A stretch of 64,000 nt of DNA from Ilex aquifolium (Eukaryota > Streptophyta > Magnoliopsida > Aquifoliales > Aquifoliaceae): assembly GCA_951799425.1 (NCBI GenBank), contig OX637409.1, positions 21,916,501-21,980,500 of the forward strand. Reading direction: 5' to 3'. The position numbers were made by a program, and so were the translations under genes. This document shows positions 1 to 9,577 of this stretch, in pieces. The notes below the pieces were generated by a model that saw only the letters and a program-made list of their open reading frames with translations, was not told the origin of the DNA and did not search any database. How positions within the stretch are numbered: the stretch's first letter is position 1; every line of letters starts with the position of its first letter.

Positions 1-2258
1 TTGGGTCCATAGTTTGTCAGTCTTGTTCATATGATCTCCCGGGTAGATCTTTGTGTTTTTTTGCACGAAAGGTAGCCGTGTAGATCAGGCAGCGTTTATA
101 GTATTTTGATAAGTAGCCGGTAAGGAACAACAAAATTTCGGTATCATAACATCAAATTTTATAAATAATGTGGGTTGAGATATAAATTTTTAAGATTGTT
201 TACGATAATTTTTTTTTATAACTTTTAAGGTCATATTATAATATTTGGGTAAATGGCACTTTGTCCCCTGAAAGATTGAATAAATTTTAATTTACAGCAA
301 GAAAGATTGACTGTTTCAAATTACACCCTCAATGTTATTATTTGGTGATAATGTGCCCCAATCTCAATGGACGTTAAGCTTGTTGTTAACCCAAGCTATC
401 ACGTGAGATGCACGTGATAACCAGAAGGGCCTTCATATAAAAACACCATGTGTGTGATGCTATGCTCCCCAAGTGGGTGAGACGTACAATTTATAAGCGA
501 GTAAACCTTCATAACGCCTCATAGGGCCATTTTAAATTACAGTGCTATAATTACTTATTTACTCATGTCAAAATTTTTCACTCTTCAACTCTTCCACGTG
601 TTCAATTTTACACCACATTTCATTTGGTGAGGCATTTGACTTGTCCCATGTGAGCTATTAAACAACAACATACTTTTTTTTTTTTAACATTTTCCAAAAA
701 AAAATTGTAGGAGAAAAATGTCTATAGGTGAGATATATAAGGGCATTATAACAATTTTGTGAGCGTAAAATGGTAAATTGAAGTTTATGTGCTTTCTTTC
801 TTTTTATTTTTCCTTCAATGAAAAAACAATACTTCCAACTTTTCATCCATCATACCAAATAAAAAAGAAAGAAAGCGCTTTTCCTTCTTCAAAAGATGGA
901 AAGTCTATAACTCATATTTTTTTATTCCTCCTACTTTCTCTCCCTCCTGCCAAACGGTAAACGGTTATACATTTTCCCTCTTTATTTTTTGTTTAAACAA
1001 TTAGAAATATTCGGGTCAACTTATGTATACTTTGATTAATCTCGTCAACAGTCTAGTCAAATGCATATCATTCACGCTGAGATACATGGCGAGTCTAAAT
1101 CTTAAAAAATTAATCTTTTCTTAAAGTAGGATATCGTTTGTCTTACTCCTCTTGGCCTCTGTTATAAACGAAAATCTCGTAGGATAATTTATTTAACATT
1201 ACGGTTAAGAATTTGAATTTTTAACTTCTAAAAGTACAACAAAAGTCAAATTTGATCCAATTTTTGTCTACATTGATCAAATAATATAAAATTCATTCCA
1301 ATTTTTTTTTGCTCAAAAATATTAACCTCTAATGTCAAACAACTCAACCAATACCCTCCCTATTATCAAATTAGTCCATTAATCCACACCTATTTTTTTT
1401 CTTATTTTCTTCCTATTCACTTTGATTTTAAATTGTGCAATTTAAAAATTTATTATTTAAAATATAAAATATTACATAGTATTACAAAGAGTTTTTAAAC
1501 ACATAATTATTAATAATAAAATATTTCACCTGCAACCATACTATATGCAAGTATTATTTCTTGATTTATGTGAAGTTGAGAATTCTTCCTGCAAGAAGTT
1601 TGGTGCTTGGTTCAGTTAACAACCCCAGCCACGAGAATATTAAAAATAGACAAGCATATAAAGCCAAAAGGGTATTCTCACGATGCTTCTTGCCATGATG
1701 TAATACTGTCCTTGGCCATGTGTAAGTGTGAAACACCTGCAATGACTAGACTTAAAAATCTCATTAGGTTCATCACAATGTTAGTTAAGGGTGATAAAAA
1801 GAAATAGATTAGGTACGAATTTAATTTTTGACATTATTTATACAATAATTTTTTTTCATGTTTGAATTTAAGAATATCACGGTTGTCAACCCGACACCTT
1901 AATATTTAGTTTAACACCACACCAATGCTCCGTGGCGGAGCATAAGCATGGCCCCCCTGCATTTTTTGGAACCCCTGCAGGTATTTTGGTATTGTTAATT
2001 AGAATTGTATTAGTATAGAAACTTGGCCCCTCCAATAGAAATATTATTTACATTGACAAGGTTTATTTTTGGAATTCATGTGTTGATTTCTATAGTATAT
2101 TTAAGAATAGAATATATATATATATATATATATATATTAGATTTGTGTCTCTAATATCGTATATATGTTTTTATGTGAAATTCAATAATTTTTATTTTTT
2201 CTCAAAAAATGCGATATCTGATATATATATATATATATTGTGAAGTTTATCGAGATGG
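1..2258. other. AT-rich intergenic DNA, no gene seen
   Basis: No open reading frame here resembles a known protein and no splice-consistent exon chain is visible. The stretch is AT-rich with poly(A/T) runs and (AT)n microsatellites near 2111-2138 and 2219-2239. A short GTGGCGGAGC match near 1931 resembles the end of the hAT family found further right, but no second end was found. The segment near 1787-1850 resembles the duplicated segment at 8263-8530 inside the MULE. Confidence 0.6.
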
Positions 2259-2926
2259 GTGTTTACCTATGGAGTACGGATATTTCGTTGAGTTCGGCGT
2301 ACCCGTGTCGGATACTATATCGAATACGATACTCGTCGAATACTCAAGGATATGTATCGGATACACTTCCGACGTATCCGATAATAATTAAATATTAGGA
2401 TACTTCACATATACTTTTGTATTCAAGCAACATATACAATTTTTGAGTTGAATTTTTAACATTTTCTTTAGAATTCACATACCATACAATACATTAACAA
2501 AAATTCATACTACTGTAAAAGTTAATGAATATTTTTTAAGTATTATCTTCAATTACAAGTCAAGAGAGCATAAAATAAATCTATTACATTATAGTTTTAG
2601 CAAAAATTCATTATAAATAAACTGACTTTGTAGTTTTGATTCTTTTAATTAATCACTTTATTTTGTGAATATATCATAGTGATACGATATATATTTTCTT
2701 GAAACTAAAAAAAATTACTAATTTTTCTTATTGTGTTAAAGAACTACCAAAATATATAAGTATTAAGCTGGTTGAAAATAATAAAATATTAAATATATTT
2801 TATTATAGTCGTATCTTGACTGTACCCGTATCCTATTTTTGTAGATTTTGTCGTATCGCCATATTTGTATCCTATCATACCTGTATCTTGTATCTGTATC
2901 CGTATTCGTGCTTCGTAGGTGTCTAC
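2259..2926 (+). mobile_element. MITE-like inverted-repeat element, copy 1
   Basis: The left edge contains TATGGAGTACGGATA and the right edge contains the approximate reverse complement, CGTATTCGTGCTTCGTAGG. The interior, including many GTATCC/GGATAC words and a central AT-rich part, matches a second copy in opposite orientation at 37386-38029. No coding capacity is visible. I see no convincing target duplication, so the superfamily is unassigned. The second copy gives the main support that this is a dispersed element. Confidence 0.6.
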
Positions 2927-4066
2927 CAACTTAAGCATTGTTATTTTATTATTTCTCTAATTATAAACATATGATATATTAAAGTTTGTTTTTTTCATAT
3001 TTGAGTCAAATATTAGTTCGGAGTTGATTAATATTTTTTGTGCTCATAGTTAGCGATCACCTCTAAGTGTGCAATTTTTTTGATTATTTGTAGTAATTAT
3101 ATTATGTTGTCTGATATAAATTTAAATTTTTATTGGTCAAAATTTTTGTGCATTAAATTTAATTTCTCCAAAAATAAAATTCTGACTCCGCCCCGACAAT
3201 GCCCTTATGACATTGACTACACTTTTAAGTTAACAATGAAAGTAAGTTTTCTCACATCCACACTCTTCTTTTTCTTAAGACGTGTGTGTGTGGATCTAAC
3301 CATATAACTTGGAAGTCTCTTTAAAGTGTATTGAAAGTAGGTGAGAGAATAGAAAAAATAAAACTTTATCACCCAACTACCACATAGGGGTATGGAAACT
3401 ATAATACCTCGTTACACATGTTTCATACACTTGATAGAAACAACCCGAATAACACCACAACTTCATGCGGTGTGGACATTGACTCGTCTCACATGAAAAA
3501 CTAGGAAGGTTCAATCTAATAGTTTATTTTTCTAAAGCCACAAGAGTTCTTTGTCTTCACTATCATATTTCCCTCAAAATTTTATATTCAAATTTAAAAT
3601 TTTCATTCGGTCTCAAATATCTTCTCACTTAAACGGTGGACTCATAACCACACGAGAATTATCTGGTTATTTTTTAAGACGAGGAATGTGACGTGCAAAT
3701 GAATTTAAAGGGGTAAAGTGAAGTTTTTTTTTGGAACCGGTGAAGTAAAGTTTGCCCTAAAATTTTTGTGTACAATTTTACTTAAGGATAAATTACACTT
3801 TGACCCATTTGATTATGGACTCGATCTCACTTTACTCTTTGAATTGCTAAATATCTCATATTATACTTTGTCCCTTCAACTAATTTAATTGCTTTCACAT
3901 TGCCTCCAAAAAATGTCCATGAATTAAGCAAAGTGAAACAAAATGATATAGTTGGTGAGTGAGATAACTTTCATCCAATTTTTAGTAGAAATTAATCATT
4001 AGGTCAATATGAAACTTATAGCTATAATTTAAAGTACAATATGAAAATTAATTATAATTGAATAAT
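2927..4066. other. Intergenic DNA, nothing recognisable
   Basis: AT-rich DNA without a supportable gene. The phrase GGATAAATTACACTTTGACC near 3785 is of a kind often found at ends of plant Mutator-type or foldback repeats, but no matching inverted end was found. Confidence 0.5.
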
Positions 4067-4074
4067 GATGTTTA

Positions 4075-4727
4075 CAGTGGCGGAGTCGGGAATTTAGTTT
4101 AGGTTGGGCACTTCAATTTTAAAATTTAATTAATATTTTTCAATTGATAAAAATATAATGATAGATTTATATTTGTTTAGATATAGATCATTCGTTAAAA
4201 ATTAAAAATTAATTGTACGTCAATTACAGGTAATTTCACGTTTAAATTAAGAGTACAAACAAAAAAAATATACCCAAAAATATATCAATCACAAAAAACT
4301 CTACCATAATAAAATACACTAAATCAAAAATTAAAGACCGGTTGCAGCCATAGTTTAGAAAGAAAAAAAAATCATTAGGCAAGAATTATGAGGAAAAATA
4401 TGCTAAAAACTAGCAAAAAAGTCATATATTAATCCTACTTTTGATTCAATATATTAATCCTAAAAATTAGCAAAAAAGTCATATAAAAAGACGCTAAAAA
4501 TTACAAATAATCCTATATTTTATCACATAATAATCATACTTTTGATTCAATGTTTAAAGAAGCGTATTATGTTTTTTTTTTTTAAATTTACAAAATGAGT
4601 TTCAATATATCTAAAATATATCCAAACATGTCTGAAACATGTTGTAACATACTCAGTCATTTTGTGTTAGTTTATAAGAAAATATTAGAATGGACACAAT
4701 AAAATTATTTTAAAAAATATTTAACAA

Positions 4728-4772
<45 letters not shown>

Positions 4773-4912
4773 TGTGTTAGGTACACATCGAGAGGCAGAG
4801 AGACATTAGGGTGAGGAGGCCTAGGCCCACCCTCAAATTTTGAATTTTTTTTCATGTGTGTGTATTTGAGGGTGGGCCTAGGCCCCCTCACCCTAATGTC
4901 TCTCCGCCTCTC
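4075..4912 (+). mobile_element. Non-autonomous hAT element with hairpin 3' end
   Basis: The left end CAGTGGCGGAGTC and the right end, whose reverse complement is GAGAGGCGGAGAG, match the termini of the hAT copies at 42153-43203 and 51944-52932. The element is flanked by GATGTTTA (4067-4074) and GATGTGTA (4913-4920), an 8-bp target duplication with one mismatch, as expected for hAT. It is 838 bp, AT-rich and non-coding. Its last 150 bp are unusual: they form a long inverted repeat, described separately. Confidence 0.65.
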
Positions 4913-4937
4913 GATGTGTACCCAACACGTGTGTGTA
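4764..4937. repeat. Long hairpin: ~74-bp arms, ~25-bp spacer
   Basis: The arm at 4764-4838 is nearly the exact reverse complement of the arm at 4864-4937. Both contain the block CATTAGGGTGAGG(A/G)GGCCTAG or its complement. The right arm is the 3' end of the hAT element plus about 25 bp of flanking DNA, and the left arm is an inverted copy of both. A transcript across it would fold into a long, nearly perfect double-stranded stem. An (AT)n run (about 4732-4763) abuts the left arm. Confidence 0.85.
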
Positions 4938-5033
4938 TAAATATATATATGGGTGACCAAAACTACCACGAGGGCTAATGTAGTCTTAAATTAATCGAGG
5001 GAAATAATTTGTATTTGGTATAGAGTAAAAAAA

Positions 5034-5226
5034 GAGCAATGCTATTGGGACATAATTTATGGATATAATTTGGCGACATAATGAGTTGTCACCAATGAAA
5101 TGATAATGAATTAATTTAATGCTACAATGGGACCCATCATTAAATATATTTCACTATCATTTCATTGGTGACAACTTATTATGTCCCCAAAATATGTCCC
5201 TCAATTATGTCTCAATAGAATTAGTG
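5034..5226. mobile_element. Mutator-type MITE, 193 bp
   Basis: Nearly palindromic element. The left arm begins GAGCAATGCTATTGGGACAT and the right arm, read in reverse complement, gives CACTAATTCTATTGAGACAT. The inner arms pair through GTTGTCACCAATGAAATGATA and its complement. A 9-bp direct repeat GTAAAAAAA lies at 5025-5033 and 5227-5235, the size typical of Mutator-like insertions. It has no coding capacity. Because the duplication is a poly(A)-like word, its weight as evidence is moderate. Confidence 0.65.
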
Positions 5227-5235
5227 GTAAAAAAA

Positions 5236-6527
5236 ATATAAACTAACAAATGTATTAGACAACCGCATCATGACTAAAATTCACACACACACACGCACGC
5301 ACGCAAAAAATGAGAAAAAAGAGGAGGAGAAACGTTTTTTCATGTGTGTACTTTTGGTTGTTAGAGGACCTCAACCTACGTTCAAGTTGGTCAAATATGA
5401 CCAATAATTAGAGACTTTATAAAAAAAAAATATTAATTTTCATGATAATCCATATTAACACTACCTCAACGTATTTATGTTGGTAGAAATTAATCTGTTC
5501 AAGATCATGGCGACCCATACTTTGATTCTTTTGATAGTTGAAATTAACAACGATCAAAGATCGATGATGGGCAATGTAAAGATTCTCAAGTACTAAAAAA
5601 TTGGTTTGAAATTTGGCAATTCTAAATGCTCTTAGTGAGCTGGTCACATTTATCATAGTCAAGGCATGTTCGGTCACATGTCATCCTACTAGTGTCGCAC
5701 TTTTTTTATAGGGTAATCGTCGTAATATGTCTATGGTACCAAAATTATGTAACGAAACTTTATTCTTAACATTTACAATGAAGTTTGTGTGATTAACATC
5801 TGTTTTTCGTTCGCCTGTATTTTATGTCTCATTCTCATAGGAGAGGAGACACAAATTTTCAGCTATTCGTGTTCAAGGGTAATATATATGAGAAATGCTA
5901 TAAGAACCTTATTTTTAGACATTATTTAGGGACCTAATGATGTAGTTTCAATGTAATTATTGGATTAGTTGTGAGTTTCAATGTTAGATGGAGCCCACAA
6001 CAAATCCAATGGTTGAACCGAGCCTTTTAAGCTCATTTTTTTAATCGAGCCTAAAAATTTGTTCAAACGCAGCTCGTTTAGAACACAAGTCGAGTACAAG
6101 TCTAATCTTATCCGAGCCAAGCTTGAGCCAAACCCGAATTGCTCATCTCGATTAACACTCCTATCCATGAGGAAAATCTCTCATGACTTGGCTCTAAAGA
6201 GTTGTCAAGATTTGAATTCAAGACGTCTGAGTTTATAATTCATTCATGTTATCACTTGAACTACCCCTTAAAATTACATCAAGTCAAGTTAATTAAGGTG
6301 TCTCTTAATGTATTAACTACACAAGTTCTACCATTAGAATTTCGTTTGACAAGATTAAACTGACAATATTTTTGGAGATTTCACTTTTCCCTGATGCTAC
6401 AATGAAGGTTTCATTCTGTCAGGTTCATGTGAGACTGACGTCGTGGAAGAATGCAGTGTTCAAAAAAAAATATTAAAAAATAAATAAGAATTCGGGCATG
6501 GTTGTCTTGTCACATCAGACACCAACT
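5236..6527. other. Intergenic DNA with MITE/hAT fragments
   Basis: No gene seen. A segment starting GAGAAATGCTATAAG (5891) resembles the ends of the MITE class at 5034, and its continuation (5950-6000) resembles sequence near 59335-59400. The segment ending AACACTCCTA near 6164, with several CGAGC/GCTCG words before it, resembles one end of a TAGGGGTG-type hAT element. Neither has a matching second end. A (CA)n-like run occurs near 5282-5304. Confidence 0.4.
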
Positions 6528-6537
6528 CTCAATCCTT

Positions 6538-6804
6538 GAGCTTTTCCCCAAACCCATTCCCGCTCAAAACATAATTCCCCAACCCAGTCGGTTTTCAACT
6601 TAATTCCCAAACCCAGTCTTTTTTTAAAAACGTCATTTGGAATGACGTCTTCTCGCCTTAAAACGTCATTCCAAATGACGATTTTAATTTCAAATTTTTT
6701 GTATGAAAACGTCATTCCAAATGACGTTTTTAAAGTCGTCATTTAAAATGACGTTTTTATCCTGGAATTTAAACGGCGCGTTAACAGAGACGTTAAAAAT
6801 ATAA
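6538..6804 (+). repeat. MULE left terminal inverted repeat
   Basis: Starts GAGCTTTTCCCCAAACCC. It holds four palindromes of 17-19 bp with the pattern CGTCATT-N3-AATGACG at about 6630-6648, 6663-6680, 6709-6727 and 6737-6753. Two further copies (6815-6833 and 6842-6859) lie just inside the element. Each half contains ACGTCA/TGACGT or a close variant. The flanking target duplication is 6528-6537. Confidence 0.92.
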
Positions 6805-6916
6805 GGGTCTGAAAATGTCATTCTAAATGACGTTTTTAAAAACGTCATTTAGAATGACGATTTAAACGGCTCCCTTTTTATTCCTCAAATCTGTCGTTAG
6901 GTTAGGTCAAACATTT

Positions 6917-7060
6917 TGAACGCAGATGAGCTCTCTCCTCCTTCAAAACATTTGAACACATCTGAGCTCTCCTCCTCCTCCTCCTCGAACACATCTGAGC
7001 TCTCCTCCTCCTCGAACACATTTGAGCTCTCCTCCTTCTCCTCTTCAACCACTCTCTCAG
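6917..7060 (+). repeat. Minisatellite inside MULE left end (~27-bp unit)
   Basis: About four to five degenerate copies of a unit of the form GAACACATCTGAGCTCTCC followed by TCC repeats. The array lies about 110 bp inside the left TIR and may be part of the transposase 5' leader. The ORFs that cross it on both strands are low-complexity Ser/Arg/Glu strings produced by the repeat, and I do not call them genes. Confidence 0.75.
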
Positions 7061-7126
7061 CCAGGCATTTGACCGAGTATTCAACAATTCCACAGCAGCT
7101 CCACCAGCGACTGAGCAGACCAGCGA

Positions 7127-7275
7127 TGGAGCACCGATTGAGCAGCGACTGAGGACCGAATGAGCATCGACTGAGCAACGCCTGAGCACTGATTGAGCAC
7201 CGACTGAGCACCGATTGAGCACCGATTGAGCACGGACTGAGCACTGACTGAGCACCGATTGAGCACCGACTGACT
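7127..7275 (+). repeat. 12-bp minisatellite (TGAGCACCGACT-like)
   Basis: About eleven to twelve tandem copies of a 12-bp unit, TGAGCACCGA(T/C)T with point variants. The array follows directly on the preceding one. Together the two form a repetitive subterminal domain of about 350 bp near the left end of the MULE. No equivalent is seen next to the right TIR. The 12-bp period leaves all frames open over short distances and so creates artefactual ORFs. Confidence 0.85.
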
Positions 7276-8503
7276 CCGCGTAATCCACAGCTCCACCAGT
7301 GAGTATGTCCATTGTCCATTCCAGCGTAAATCGTATTTTGACCTCAATTGAATTTTTCCTAAATCCATTCTCCATTCCAGCCCAATCAGTCAAAAGAATT
7401 TAGGGCAAAATCGATTTTGGGCATGTGTACACTATATTTAGGGCAAAATCGATATTTAGGGCGAAATCGATTTTTAGTTCTTGAGAGAATGATGTGAAAA
7501 ACATGTACAGAGAATTAATTGAGATTGTAGTTTAAGGTTGGGAAACATAATAGATACTTTTTCATGTTTTTGGCACTTCATCTGTTACAAATAGAAGAGT
7601 ATAGTAACTTATCTCTGTTCTTAAACATTTGCTTGGTGGATGAAATGAAAAAAATTCATGGTGGAGATTGAGTTGATCATTGGCCAAAGTTTTTTTGAAT
7701 GACTGAGGAGTTGCAATTGTCAAATGAATTTCTGTAAATGGTTAAAGACCAAATGAAGATGACTGATTATTTACTGCAGCCAAACTGATGAGTTTTAATC
7801 CTTACTTCAAAGTAGAAAGTTAGTCCATTTAAACATTGTGATGTGAAGTATTTAAGGTGATTTGTGTTCATTCCTTCTTGCTTGGTTCTTGCTTTCCATG
7901 TAGCAATGTGGAGTCTCAATTAAGTTCATGTACTTAACCTCATTATCAAAAGAATATGACTGATTTGTCTAGATTCAGGAAATGGATTGAACATATTTTT
8001 CTATTAAGTCGTTTAGTAGAAAGTAAATGCATAGTTGTTCATCTTCATTTTTTGCATTGTGGAAATTTCATTTCCTTAAAGAAGCAATATTTTCTTTTTC
8101 TCTTTTTGGTGTGACACACATACTACAATAATATGGTGGAAAATAATTTAGTATTTTGAGGACTGTTCAATTTTTCAATGAAAAAAGCAAGAATTGACAT
8201 AATGAGATAATGATCCGAGGAACAAAAGAGTCATTACCCAGTTTGATAGCTGATAATCGAAAGTGTTGAGAGAAATAAATTAGGTATATCGACCTAATTT
8301 CTAACATTATTTACACAATGTGGCTACTCTAAATAACCATGAAAATGAAGGAAAAACATTTGGTGTAATGAGAGAGAGCGAGAGAGAGACTTGCTAATCG
8401 AGGGTGTTGAGGGAAATAAATTAGGTATCGCCTAATTTTTAACATTATTTACACAATGTGATTACTCTCTAAACAACTATGAAAATGAAGGAAAAACATT
8501 TGA

Positions 8504-8548
<45 letters not shown>

Positions 8549-9577
8549 AAATTATCAAAATATTGAAGCTTCTGTGTTGTTAACATTGATGCAAAATTTC
8601 ATTGGAGCAGCAGTCTTTTTCTAAAGCAAGGATCGAAAGATTTAGAAACGGTCTTCTTTGTAAGTCTTCCTTTTTTTTTCACCTTATAAATGCAATGATG
8701 ATGTATGAAGAATTGGTGATCAATCAAATTCTCATGATGAAAACTACATCATCGGATGGAAAATTATCATATTGGTCTCCGCAAATTTAATAACCATCTT
8801 TTTTGGAATTGAAACTTGGAAATCACCCTTTCTGGAAGGAAGAAAGAAGAACCAATTCTAATTTTTCAGTAGCGATTTTTAAAAACTTCTACTAATTCGA
8901 TATAAAAAATAAGTTGTGTAACGATGAATTCAAAGCATAGACTTTCAAAAGCTCTAGGGGCAGCTAAAGGTGATCCTCTGCAAAATCAGTTAGCATTGTT
9001 GGCTTTCTTGGTATTGGTTTGTCTCTTTATAGTAAAATCCTTAATGAATTGGGTAATATGCTCTCCATAGAGTTGTATAAGAAATTTGGTGCAAAGTTGA
9101 TGAAGAGATTCATAAAGTAGATTTCTTCCTATCTTCCTCAATAACCGCCTGCTCCTCATTATGCAAGGTCTTGAGTTCATTTAGAATTAGGGGCGGAGCA
9201 ATATTGGTGCATTTCTTTAGAACGTATATAGTTTGTGAAATTATTCTGAAAATTTGTGGAAAGTTATGGGTTGATTATTGATGTTAGCTTGTGAAATTGA
9301 AAAGTGGAAATGTGAATGGATTATGCTTAGATTGATACATTGTCGAAGAGCTGGATTTAAACTTGGAGCCTTGTGAAATGCATGTTTAAATGTACTTGTG
9401 TAGCACTGATTTGTTAATGGGTGATTGAAATATAGAACGGGCTACTCGGCTTATATACATTTGAAAGCATGAACAAACAAAAGTTTAGATGAAAGCATGA
9501 ACAAGCCCCATTGATTTTAATGTTTGGGTTGTGGATACACACTAACTTTTGATGTCTTTATTGTAGAATTGTTAAGA
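7276..9577 (+). other. MULE interior upstream of transposase; probable 5' leader
   Basis: No protein of known type is found here. The segment is AT-rich and ends in a plausible splice acceptor (TGATGTCTTTATTGTAG, ending at 9566) eleven bases before the transposase ATG, so at least one 5'UTR intron is likely. A GGTGGA-rich spot near 7640 and many short ATG-led ORFs show no conserved features. A (GA)n run lies at about 8513-8546. Confidence 0.45.
8263..8536 (+). repeat. ~130-bp tandem duplication ending in (GA)n
   Basis: The unit at 8263-8390 (AGAAATAAATTAGGTAT ... AAAAACATTTGGTGTAATGA) recurs at 8410-8512 with a few substitutions and short indels. Both copies run into GA-rich tracts (about 8371-8389 and 8513-8546). 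The first part of the unit is also recognisable at about 1787-1850, outside the MULE, so it may be a captured dispersed repeat. Confidence 0.75.

Noticed and set aside
1607-1807. 66-aa ORF near the left edge
   Set aside because: No similarity to anything known, and no promoter or splice evidence. Length is within chance for this composition.
4721-4969. 82-aa ORF on the minus strand
   Set aside because: It lies entirely within the hAT 3' hairpin and (AT)n tract, and its sequence is a translation of the inverted repeat.
6515-6742. 75-aa ORF on minus, mirrored by a 98-aa ORF at 19354
   Set aside because: Both are translations of the MULE terminal inverted repeats. Their similarity reflects the TIR, not a gene.
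6897-7393. Long overlapping ORFs of 95-163 aa on minus
   Set aside because: They are produced by the 27-bp and 12-bp minisatellites. They show low complexity and no conserved features.
9187-9197. AGGGGCGGAGC inside the MULE, resembling a hAT end
   Set aside because: No second end and no 8-bp duplication nearby. Probably chance or a tiny relic.
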